Part shown: positions 7,131 to 13,538 of the stretch, piece by piece
Numbering within the stretch: the stretch's first letter is position 1
Layout of the letters: every line of letters starts with the position of its first letter
NCBI RefSeq assembly: GCF_016680995.1
Contig: NZ_JAEQMG010000070.1
Location: forward strand, 1-13,715
From: Ruminococcus difficilis
GTDB lineage: Bacteria; Bacillota_A; Clostridia; Oscillospirales; Acutalibacteraceae
Reading direction: 5' to 3'
DNA: 13,715 nucleotides
The notes under the pieces: generated by a model
The model's database searches: none
The model's input: only the letters and a program-made list of their open reading frames with translations
What the model was told of the DNA's origin: nothing
Position numbers and translations under genes: made by a program

Positions 7131-7397
7131 GCCAACTTTTCCTAAAATGCCCGAAAACGGCTTAAACACTGAGGTTTTGAGCAGTTGCAAAGTAAGGTTG
7201 GGGAAAGTTGAAATCGCTTAAAACAAGATAAAGTGCAGTCAAAATCACAGTCAACTGCAGTCACGAATGCAGTCAAAAACATAGATTTTTCGTGAAAACA
7301 TATAGACCGGACAGCAAAAAAGTGCTGTCAAATTAAAGAAAATGACCTTAATTCACTGAATCGTTTGTTTGACAAATCTATTTTCGGAGGTCATATT
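7131..7397. other. Non-coding, repeat-bearing stretch between tRNA-Leu and tnpV
   Basis: I see no gene here. It holds four CAGTCA hexamers at 7236, 7248, 7258 and 7270, two of them within an 11-bp repeat TGCAGTCAAAA (7234 and 7268). A short hairpin GACAGCA/TGCTGTC (7310-7316 with 7323-7329) lacks a T-run. ATGACCT (7342-7348) is complementary to the segment AGGTCAT (7388-7394) that overlaps the tnpV ribosome binding site. The stretch may be the end of a mobile element or a regulatory leader. Confidence 0.5.
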
Positions 7398-7757
7398 ATG
7401 AAAGAATTACAGCTAACATACACACAACAGGGCGATTATCTTCTTCCCGATTTGAAGATACCCAAACAGCCGAAGGTCGAAATCGGTGTTTTCGGACAAA
7501 GACATAAGCGTTATCTGAAAGAGCACCACAGACTAATCTATTTTAATCTGCTCACTTCGTGTAAGATCGCGGCATATCTTGCCGACATAGATTCTCAGGC
7601 AAACGAAATGTACAATCTGCTCGTCCGTCAGCTTTCTGAAAAGGGAAACATAACCGAACAGCTCAAAGCGGAGAATCCAATGGAATGGACGCGTAAAATG
7701 AACGCAATCCGACTCACAGCCGCCGAAATCGTCAACAGAGAGATAATCTACACCTAA
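7398..7757 (+). CDS. tnpV: TnpV-like transposon-encoded protein
   Basis: This 119-residue protein resembles TnpV, a small protein of unknown biochemical function carried by Tn4451/Tn4453-type and related Clostridia mobile elements. Family-like segments are LTYTQQGDYLLPDL near the start, GQRHKRYLKEHHRLIYFNLL in the middle, and NPMEWTRKMNAIRLTAAEIV near the end, finishing with EIIY. The start is the ATG at 7398 with GGAGG at 7386-7390; a longer TTG-start frame from 7365 has no such site. In known elements it accompanies a large serine recombinase (TnpX type), but no recombinase gene is in this window, so this is a solitary passenger or a remnant. The frame is intact. The recognition is from memory of the family and was not checked by a search. 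Confidence 0.75.
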   Translation: MKELQLTYTQQGDYLLPDLKIPKQPKVEIGVFGQRHKRYLKEHHRLIYFNLLTSCKIAAYLADIDSQANEMYNLLVRQLSEKGNITEQLKAENPMEWTRKMNAIRLTAAEIVNREIIYT

Positions 7758-7791
7758 AATTCATATCGCTTAAAATGCTGCATTATGCAAA

Positions 7792-7829
7792 AACAAGGAG
7801 GTCAGGGTAATTACCTTGATCTCCTTGTT
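7792..7829. terminator. Long bidirectional hairpin between tnpV and the helicase gene
   Basis: AACAAGGAG (7792-7800) pairs with CTCCTTGTT (7821-7829), and the sequence between them continues the pairing to a GGTAATTACC core. Only two positions are not Watson-Crick, and both are G-U on the plus strand. On the minus strand it is followed by TTTTTGC, fitting a terminator for the long minus-strand gene row; on the plus strand the tail TTCTTCATTTT is weak. It lies between two converging genes. Confidence 0.75.
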
Positions 7830-7836
7830 CTTCATT

Positions 7837-10338
7837 TTAATTCTTTACATAATTAACCGAATACTTATTTACTATTGAGTCACTATTCAAATTATACTGA
7901 ATCAGTAATTGTTGAATTCTATTTTCGTCAAGCCAGTTAGTGTCTTGAACTAATGCATTCACGAAGTCTTTTATTTTTCTCTTAAAATCTGCAAGTTTTT
8001 CTTGAGTAATTATTCTCATTTTTTCAACAGGGGAAGCTTGTCTATCGAGAATAACTGATTTATGGACAAGAATAGGTGTTGCAGTAAACTTGTCACCATA
8101 TTCCGAAGAAAACCAACGCATAGATCCGTCAAGTTGATTACAATAGGATTTAGAGACTGTTTCTGAAGTAGCTTCGTTCTTACATTCTATTACAAGATAC
8201 AGATTATTTCCAATTGCCCACAAATTATCTGGTCCTTCTCCTTTTGTTTCTTTATCTGGACGAGTAGAATCAAAACCTATAATTTTTCCTATTTCTTCAA
8301 TAGCGTTCTCAAACGAATCAGCATCCATCGAAAAGTCAAGCGATGAAAGTATTGAATCTACATGAATAACATAATCGTTTTGTTTTATTCCACGATTAGT
8401 AATATAGTCACAAACAGCCTTTGATTGTTTTGTGTTGTTGATTCTTTTTTCATATCTAACACCTTGTAATGGAGACATAACACTTATATTCACAGATTTA
8501 GCAGAAAGCAGAGTTTGCTGTGCTTGTGATTGATCAATGCAATTGATATATTTTGCCTTTACTTGCATTAAGAATCCTTTAGTTGTTTTTTGCGTTTCAG
8601 AGTTTATTGCATTGTTGATTATATCTATGGATTTTTGCAACTGCATAATCAATGAAAAATGGTATGCTTGACGTAAAGCTACTGAACAATTATCAAAATT
8701 TGGGATACTTGAATACTTGATATGCATTAATCTTTCTTTACTTTTTCGAATCCATTCATCTTCACGATTAAGTGAATAGTTAGCTAAGTCAAAAACTTCA
8801 TCAATGCTTGGTTTGGGAAATTCCTCAATTAATAAATTCCATAATTCCTTTGACAGCTTGTATTGCTCTCTTGTGGCATTGCTAAACATAGATATTCCGT
8901 CTTGATGAAGTAATATATCAGCAAGATTATCGCCCATTAAAACAATACAACATGAGTCGTTGTTTGAGCGTACTCCTCGTCCCATTCCTTGCTCAATTCT
9001 TTGGATTTGTTGACGTTTTAGAGTTCTACAATTAGAATCAATGCTTTGAATGTATTTATCTTTTTCATTAAGTAATGGCGGCAACCCATCAATAACCAGC
9101 AATCTACAAGCATCATCAGGTAGGTCAATACCGTCATATCTATTGACTAATACAAATAATCCTAAAATATTATTCTTTAAGGCATCTACAACTTTATTAA
9201 TGTTGTTTTTATCAACAATTCTCAATCCTTCAGGATCCCAATACTTAGCTCTATCAAATGAAGGAACAATAACAATCACATTATGTTCTTTTGATATTTC
9301 AAAAACTTTATCTTTTATCTCATCATTAGTTATTTGGCTATTGAGATGTCTTGGGAAGAGAATTAATCTATCTCCTATATCGTTTGCGCTTTCTGGCGTA
9401 ATGATTTTTTCAAAATCACCCTTACATAGTCCAATTGATGAAACAAAAACACTATCATCAGATAGGGTAGCACTCATAAAAATACGCCGATCAGCATTTT
9501 CAAAGCTTTTAATTTTGGAAATATTTACTCCCTCTGGAATAATATCAATGCCACGTGCAGTTATAATGCAGTCACTTGTAACCAAAGAATCATCAATTAA
9601 GGGTAGCTTAAAAAATATGCAATGATTATTATCATCATCCGTATTATATTTAGAAAGCAATTGATATATCTTATTCTGCTTTTCCTGCCACATCCAAAAA
9701 GGGACTATGAACTGTTGTGTCGGATCCTTGCTTGATACTATATTAGTGTATGATTTTATATTATACTCTCGCCATTGTTCATCAAATATCTGTATTATTT
9801 CACGGTATAGACAATGACTACCAGGTACTCTTATAGAAAACTGTTCAACAATTGTGTCAAGGCAAGCATGTACATCATCAATTATTATACTTCCAATTGG
9901 ATAGTTTGTGATGGAATTCATTCCAAATACGCTTCGTCCATTTACTATTGCATGAATTGTTGTTACAAGAATAGCTTTGTTTTCGGAATATGAATAGTCC
10001 TGTCTATCAGTTACTGCGTTGACTCCAAGTGCTTTCGCTTCATTGCAAACCTGCTCAACTAAATACTTATTTGGCACAGCATATATTGCAGGACCTTTTC
10101 CTTCATTCAAACAGCTTTGTAAAATCATTAATCCAACAACGGTTTTTCCGCTGCCGGTATTCATCTTGATGATGCAGTTTTTATCATTTCTAACATCAAA
10201 CCATTTTTTCCAAACCTCAGACTGAACATCTCGGGGATACTCATAACCTTTTGCTCTCTGAGGTAAGGACATGAATATTTCTCTCGGTTCAATTGGCAAT
10301 GGCTTTGAGTTTCCACTTAATCTAGATAATAAATCCAT
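7837..10338 (-). CDS. SF2 DEAD/DEAH-like helicase with C-terminal PD-(D/E)xK nuclease-like domain
   Basis: This 833-residue protein begins with a superfamily 2 helicase core. Walker A is MNTGSGKT (59-66), motif II is IIDDVHA (Asp154-Asp155-Val-His157, so DDVH rather than DEAH), and motif III is MSATL (288-292). Motif V is YDGIDLPDDACRLLVIDGLP (401-420), in the DinG/XPD style, and motif VI is QGMGRGVR (450-457). No iron-sulphur cysteine cluster was noticed. After a helical middle part, the C-terminus carries GPDNLW (702-707) and VIECKNE (716-722), the spacing expected of a PD-(D/E)xK nuclease (Asp704, Glu718, Lys720). A later Gln735 in CNQLDGS could belong to the fold. It would thus unwind or translocate on nucleic acid and may cut it. 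It is the last gene of a minus-strand row, 19 bases after the previous stop, with AGGAGG before the ATG. The A+T-rich composition contrasts with the left half. A defence role is inferred. Confidence 0.85.
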   Translation of the reverse strand: MDLLSRLSGNSKPLPIEPREIFMSLPQRAKGYEYPRDVQSEVWKKWFDVRNDKNCIIKMNTGSGKTVVGLMILQSCLNEGKGPAIYAVPNKYLVEQVCNEAKALGVNAVTDRQDYSYSENKAILVTTIHAIVNGRSVFGMNSITNYPIGSIIIDDVHACLDTIVEQFSIRVPGSHCLYREIIQIFDEQWREYNIKSYTNIVSSKDPTQQFIVPFWMWQEKQNKIYQLLSKYNTDDDNNHCIFFKLPLIDDSLVTSDCIITARGIDIIPEGVNISKIKSFENADRRIFMSATLSDDSVFVSSIGLCKGDFEKIITPESANDIGDRLILFPRHLNSQITNDEIKDKVFEISKEHNVIVIVPSFDRAKYWDPEGLRIVDKNNINKVVDALKNNILGLFVLVNRYDGIDLPDDACRLLVIDGLPPLLNEKDKYIQSIDSNCRTLKRQQIQRIEQGMGRGVRSNNDSCCIVLMGDNLADILLHQDGISMFSNATREQYKLSKELWNLLIEEFPKPSIDEVFDLANYSLNREDEWIRKSKERLMHIKYSSIPNFDNCSVALRQAYHFSLIMQLQKSIDIINNAINSETQKTTKGFLMQVKAKYINCIDQSQAQQTLLSAKSVNISVMSPLQGVRYEKRINNTKQSKAVCDYITNRGIKQNDYVIHVDSILSSLDFSMDADSFENAIEEIGKIIGFDSTRPDKETKGEGPDNLWAIGNNLYLVIECKNEATSETVSKSYCNQLDGSMRWFSSEYGDKFTATPILVHKSVILDRQASPVEKMRIITQEKLADFKRKIKDFVNALVQDTNWLDENRIQQLLIQYNLNSDSIVNKYSVNYVKN

Positions 10339-10357
10339 ACTAACCTCCTATGATAGA

Positions 10358-11545
10358 TTAATTCTCCATTTTATGAAAATGGTTTTTCAATTGTTCAGAA
10401 ACATAATTAACAACCATATCAGCATCCTTTTGTTGTAACGGTTCATTGTGTTCAGCGTAATACAATTCATCTTCAAAAGAAAAAACAGAAATAAATGCTT
10501 CGTCATATTTTTGGTTAATCAATTTATCAGACTTACCGAATCTATTGAAATCATCAGTTGACCAAGAATGACTTTTTCGGTTTGTTTCCTTGTTTGTATG
10601 ATACATCAGCACTCCGTTAAGAGCATATACTTTAACTATTTTGTTACATGCAAAAGTCATAAGCACAGCAACAATATCATATATGCTTAATAGATGAAGT
10701 TGACTAAATATTACATCAAATCGCGTTGTATCAATATACTGATATTTCATCACATTAAACACAGATTCATTTTTCTTTTCATCTTTGATAAATGAATCAT
10801 AAGTACCAAGAAATAAATCCGTTTTTTTATAATCATTCAATGTTGATTGCCCGATATACTTTTCAACGAAATCTTCACTATATGGTTCTGTCATTGAATC
10901 AAAGCAACGTAATAAAATTTCTTCATCCATTAAAAGAATCGGGAAAGGGTCTATTGCCAATCTCATTACTGCAACAACACCTAAACAGCGCGTCAAATAA
11001 TCTTCGAATGTTTTGATAAAAGTAGTTTGCGATTTGTTTTGGTTAATGGGATGATTTCGAGCCATGTAAAAATGCTGTAATCCTTGTTTGTGGACAAACT
11101 TATTCAACTCGGCGTTCAGTTTTTTGGCATCAGAAAAGAAGTCAGCCATTTTAGTCAACATATCCGCAAAAACAGCGCCTGATTTTGCAAGCTGTCGAAT
11201 CATTTGAGTTTCCATAGGAAAATCTAAAGTTGCTTTCCATGCTTCCAACTGCTTTTCTCTCTCGGCTTCAGGCAAATCCGACAAGTAAACCATGGTTGTA
11301 GATACTTCAACTGCAGAACGCAGAGAATAGTATGCACAATCAAAATAACCCATTTCAAATAATTCAATAGCATTGACTAACTGTTGTTCAGCTTCCATGA
11401 CAAACGTGTTGCACAAATTTGCGTCTATTCTGCCTGTCCAACTATTTTCGATGTTTTGCAAATCCCAATAATACCGTTCTTTATCAGGCAAAGGAATCGG
11501 TCGTATGTTTTTGGCTTTACGATAATCTATATATTGATCACTCAT
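10358..11545 (-). CDS. Unrecognised helical protein (395 residues) upstream of the helicase
   Basis: I do not recognise this family with confidence. The protein has no signal peptide or clear membrane segment and looks cytoplasmic and largely helical. Residues 58-90 (NAIELFEMGYFDCAYYSLRS, then AVEVSTTMVYL) followed by LNAELNKFVHKQG (143-155, His152) are reminiscent of HEPN/DUF5677-like all-helical domains, in which a basic residue and a His sit in similar settings; this is a weak resemblance. The C-terminal half (about 200-395) has no motif I know. The start is an ATG with CAGGAGGAAAG just upstream, right after a small CTGCG/CGCAG hairpin. It lies 48 bases after the Schlafen-like gene and 19 bases before the helicase, so co-transcription and a shared task are likely. 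Confidence 0.72.
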   Translation of the reverse strand: MSDQYIDYRKAKNIRPIPLPDKERYYWDLQNIENSWTGRIDANLCNTFVMEAEQQLVNAIELFEMGYFDCAYYSLRSAVEVSTTMVYLSDLPEAEREKQLEAWKATLDFPMETQMIRQLAKSGAVFADMLTKMADFFSDAKKLNAELNKFVHKQGLQHFYMARNHPINQNKSQTTFIKTFEDYLTRCLGVVAVMRLAIDPFPILLMDEEILLRCFDSMTEPYSEDFVEKYIGQSTLNDYKKTDLFLGTYDSFIKDEKKNESVFNVMKYQYIDTTRFDVIFSQLHLLSIYDIVAVLMTFACNKIVKVYALNGVLMYHTNKETNRKSHSWSTDDFNRFGKSDKLINQKYDEAFISVFSFEDELYYAEHNEPLQQKDADMVVNYVSEQLKNHFHKMEN

Positions 11546-11555
11546 TAGCTTTCCT

Positions 11556-11572
11556 CCTGCGAAAAAGCGCAG
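11556..11572 (-). promoter_or_regulatory. Small hairpin before the ribosome binding site of the 395-residue protein gene
   Basis: On the minus strand CTGCG-CTTTTT-CGCAG forms a 5-bp stem directly followed by GAGGAAAG and the start codon. It might modulate access to the ribosome binding site. The stem is short and could be chance. Confidence 0.3.
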
Positions 11573-11593
11573 TCAAAATATTTCGAAAATGAA

Positions 11594-12763
11594 TTAGTTT
11601 TCATCAATCCATGTTTTTTGCATTTCAACAAGCGCTTCACATTCTTGGATTTCTTTTGCTATAACACTTGCCGCCAATTCTGTTTCATCAGAAATTGGAT
11701 ATGGTGTTTGGTTTTTAGCTGTTTCTTTGAAATTCGAAATATTATCAATTATATAATTTTTAAAACTTTCGGCACTGTTATCTGAATCAAAAAGCAATAC
11801 TACCGATAATAGCTTAGATGTTGCAAATTGAGCTTCACGCCCATTGCATTTTCCAATCTTGTGTTCTAAAAAACGCAATAGTAGGTATTTTATGCTGTCT
11901 GTTGCAAAATAATAAATGCCAATAATATCATTATGATTATGCCAATTAGAAATAAAAATGCTATCAGGACATGGCGCAGTCATTCTTCCGCCATCTAAAA
12001 CTGTGCTTTGGCAAGAAAACAATTGCGTTGTATAATGAAAAAGCTTTATTATACCATAGGAGAAGCTATTGTCTGTTTGTACGTGATGATAGAACATTCG
12101 ACATCGACCACGATCCTCATCCTCGTCCTCAACTACAATCGTAAACTGAGGGAACAGTTGATGATAGTAACGCGACTCTTCTTCAACCCAATCATCAGGA
12201 TTCTTTAGCAAAACCTTTAATTGTTCTAAAGGAGTGGTAATTAATCCAAAACGTTTTTTCCAAAGATATTCAACGTGATTTATATCTGCACTTTTGTTAA
12301 TGTCTGTATTATTATCCAGTACTCTTGTGTAGATATGATAGGCTCTAACACCATAACCTTTGTTGTTCTTATCACAATAATCACTTGTTAAATAGTAAGG
12401 TACATCTGACGAGTTCTTTATGATAAATACATCTAACTCATGTGAATCAATAGTAATAGTTCTGACTTCAACACGAGGTCTTGTATCGCCGGCGAATTTG
12501 CAACTTTTAAGTAATTGAACAACTTTTTGCTGATTTTTTCGCTTTGGGTCATTCTCTACACCAATAATATTCCAAGTTTTATCTTCAACGCCAAATATTA
12601 AATACGCGTCACGATCCACTCGATTATTTGCAAGACAAATGATGTCGTGAAGCAACGCCACGTTGTTATCGTTATAACACTGCTTAAAATCCCACCAGTC
12701 ATCTTCTCGTTTGGTGGCTATTAATTCTTCTACCAGTTGTTTCAGTTCTTTTGTATCGTTCAT
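11594..12763 (-). CDS. Schlafen/AlbA_2-domain protein
   Basis: This 389-residue protein has an N-terminal AlbA_2 (Schlafen-type, formerly 'divergent AAA') domain over about residues 8-145. The readable hallmarks are WWDFKQCY (23-30, replacing the common E-x-x-x-EFK pattern), LLHDIICLANNR (37-48), YLIFGVED (54-61) and WNIIGVEND (64-72). The rest, about 160-389, is not recognised; it contains an acidic stretch (VEDEDEDRG, 211-219). Bacterial AlbA_2 proteins are often linked to regulators or to defence loci, and Schlafen relatives act on RNA or tRNA, so a nucleic-acid-linked sensor or effector is possible but unproven. The start is an ATG whose ribosome binding site (TGAGGT) comes from the end of the hsdS remnant just upstream. 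It lies 48 bases ahead of the 395-residue protein gene. Confidence 0.8.
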   Translation of the reverse strand: MNDTKELKQLVEELIATKREDDWWDFKQCYNDNNVALLHDIICLANNRVDRDAYLIFGVEDKTWNIIGVENDPKRKNQQKVVQLLKSCKFAGDTRPRVEVRTITIDSHELDVFIIKNSSDVPYYLTSDYCDKNNKGYGVRAYHIYTRVLDNNTDINKSADINHVEYLWKKRFGLITTPLEQLKVLLKNPDDWVEEESRYYHQLFPQFTIVVEDEDEDRGRCRMFYHHVQTDNSFSYGIIKLFHYTTQLFSCQSTVLDGGRMTAPCPDSIFISNWHNHNDIIGIYYFATDSIKYLLLRFLEHKIGKCNGREAQFATSKLLSVVLLFDSDNSAESFKNYIIDNISNFKETAKNQTPYPISDETELAASVIAKEIQECEALVEMQKTWIDEN

Positions 12764-12768
12764 AATAA

Positions 12769-12830
12769 CCTCATTTCAATTTTTAGCACAGAGGCAGGAT
12801 TTCGTCGAGTTTTTGGACGATGCGCTTTTG
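12769..12830. repeat. 62-bp intergenic repeat, copy A
   Basis: This copy aligns without gaps to 13456-13517, with five mismatches. The two copies bracket the 199-residue protein gene in the same orientation, one in each flanking gap. Both correspond to an hsdS tail plus the ribosome binding site of the next gene. Confidence 0.92.
12771..12830 (-). pseudogene. hsdS 3'-end remnant, copy A
   Basis: Read on the minus strand this encodes QKRIVQKLDEILPLC, a stop, KLK and a final TGA. That is the characteristic C-terminal segment of type I restriction specificity subunits (HsdS), with the Glu codon expected after Cys turned into TAA. Just upstream the sequence no longer looks like HsdS, so only the tail is left. 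The final TGA overlaps TGAGGT, the ribosome binding site of the Schlafen-like gene. It shares 57 of 62 bases with copy B. Confidence 0.7.
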
Positions 12831-12847
12831 AATACCTACCACATCAA

Positions 12848-13447
12848 TTAATCTTCACACTGGCTGAACCAATTGATAGCTACACGACCACCTGTTTTTG
12901 CACTCATAATTACAAACAAGAAGTCCTTTTCTCCATACAACATTGTTTTATGTACTCGTAATAGTTTAATTATTTCCTTACATCCGTTATCAATGTATTC
13001 TGATAATTGTTTATAATCTGGTAACGAGCCAAACGGATTTTGTGCATGAAGTAGCTTACCCATTTTTTCATACATCTCAATCAATTCGTCACTTGTTAAG
13101 CTGTCCTCCATGTCTATAATCGAATGGTTTTCACGATCATCAATAACAGCGACAGGAAAAAATCTGGGATTTATTCGCTTTAAATCACGACAAATATATC
13201 GAGCATTCCATTCTGTCCCTAATCGATTATAATACTGTTGATATATTTCTGCATTTGCTATAAGTGAAGATAGGAGAATCTGTTCGATAATTTTCCTGAA
13301 CTGTAATGCTTTGTATTCGACTATGGGTTGTAGATATCGAATCTTTTGTTTTGCCGTTTTGATTTCTTCTATTCTCAGTTTTATTATTTCCATCTCTGAG
13401 GTATATCGATTTAGTAAAATCTTTTTCTTTTCTTCTTCTGATTTCAA
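12848..13447 (-). CDS. Unrecognised 199-residue protein
   Basis: I cannot name this family. The protein starts with a charged, probably coiled-coil helix (about residues 1-45, rich in Glu and Lys), followed by a second helical block (YKALQFRKIIEQILLSSLIA). A segment MYEKMGKLLHAQNPFGS then follows in the C-terminal half. The ending (FLFVIMSAKTGGRVAINWFSQ) looks like a beta-hairpin. The Arg and His in helical settings could fit a HEPN-like helical fold, but this is a guess. The TTG at 13447 is taken as start because GAGGTG lies six bases before it. A GTG at 13456 would add three residues but lies within that ribosome binding site. The gene is framed by the two hsdS-tail repeats, as if inserted as a unit. 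Confidence 0.68.
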   Translation of the reverse strand: MKSEEEKKKILLNRYTSEMEIIKLRIEEIKTAKQKIRYLQPIVEYKALQFRKIIEQILLSSLIANAEIYQQYYNRLGTEWNARYICRDLKRINPRFFPVAVIDDRENHSIIDMEDSLTSDELIEMYEKMGKLLHAQNPFGSLPDYKQLSEYIDNGCKEIIKLLRVHKTMLYGEKDFLFVIMSAKTGGRVAINWFSQCED

Positions 13448-13453
13448 ATCAAA

Positions 13454-13460
13454 CACCTCA
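13454..13460 (-). promoter_or_regulatory. Ribosome binding site derived from the hsdS tail
   Basis: TGAGGTG on the minus strand contains both the TGA that ends the hsdS remnant and the Shine-Dalgarno of the next gene. It decides the TTG start at 13447. Confidence 0.6.
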
Positions 13461-13517
13461 TTTCAGTTTTTCGCACAGCGGCAGGATTTATTCGAGTTTT
13501 TGGACGATGCGCTTTTG
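13456..13517. repeat. 62-bp intergenic repeat, copy B
   Basis: Direct-repeat partner of 12769-12830, 57 of 62 bases identical and no gaps. The distance between the copies equals one gene plus its gap (687 bp). Confidence 0.92.
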
Positions 13518-13520
13518 TTC
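13458..13520 (-). pseudogene. hsdS 3'-end remnant, copy B
   Basis: Read on the minus strand this encodes EQKRIVQKLE, a stop, ILPLCEKLK and a final TGA. It is again the HsdS C-terminal segment, this time broken at the position where copy A has an intact Glu. Together the two copies imply an ancestor ending QKRIVQKLDEILPLCEKLK. It lies between the stop of the edge gene (13539) and the 199-residue protein gene. Confidence 0.7.
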
Positions 13521-13538
13521 AATAATTCTACGGATTGA

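Noticed and set aside
6822..7190. Minus-strand open frame of 122 codons across the tRNA-Leu
   Set aside because: It reads antisense through the tRNA, its promoter and its terminator. Such frames with a VTGLEPVRQRHTPLK-like stretch are a known annotation artefact of tRNA-Leu.
7236..7275. CAGTCA hexamers as a CRISPR array
   Set aside because: The repeats are six bases with spacers of four to six bases; there is no repeat of CRISPR length and no cas gene.
7369..7399. TTGACA at 7369-7374 as a tnpV promoter
   Set aside because: The only usable -10 (TATTAT at 7394) overlaps the tnpV start codon, so transcription would begin inside the gene.
9050..9625. Plus-strand open frame inside the helicase gene
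   Set aside because: It is antisense to helicase motifs III-VI and Ser/Leu-rich, with no supporting start signal.
7837..11545. Hachiman (HamA/HamB) identity for the helicase and the 395-residue protein
   Set aside because: The 395-residue protein shows no DUF1837-type nuclease motif. The nuclease-like motif is instead on the helicase chain.
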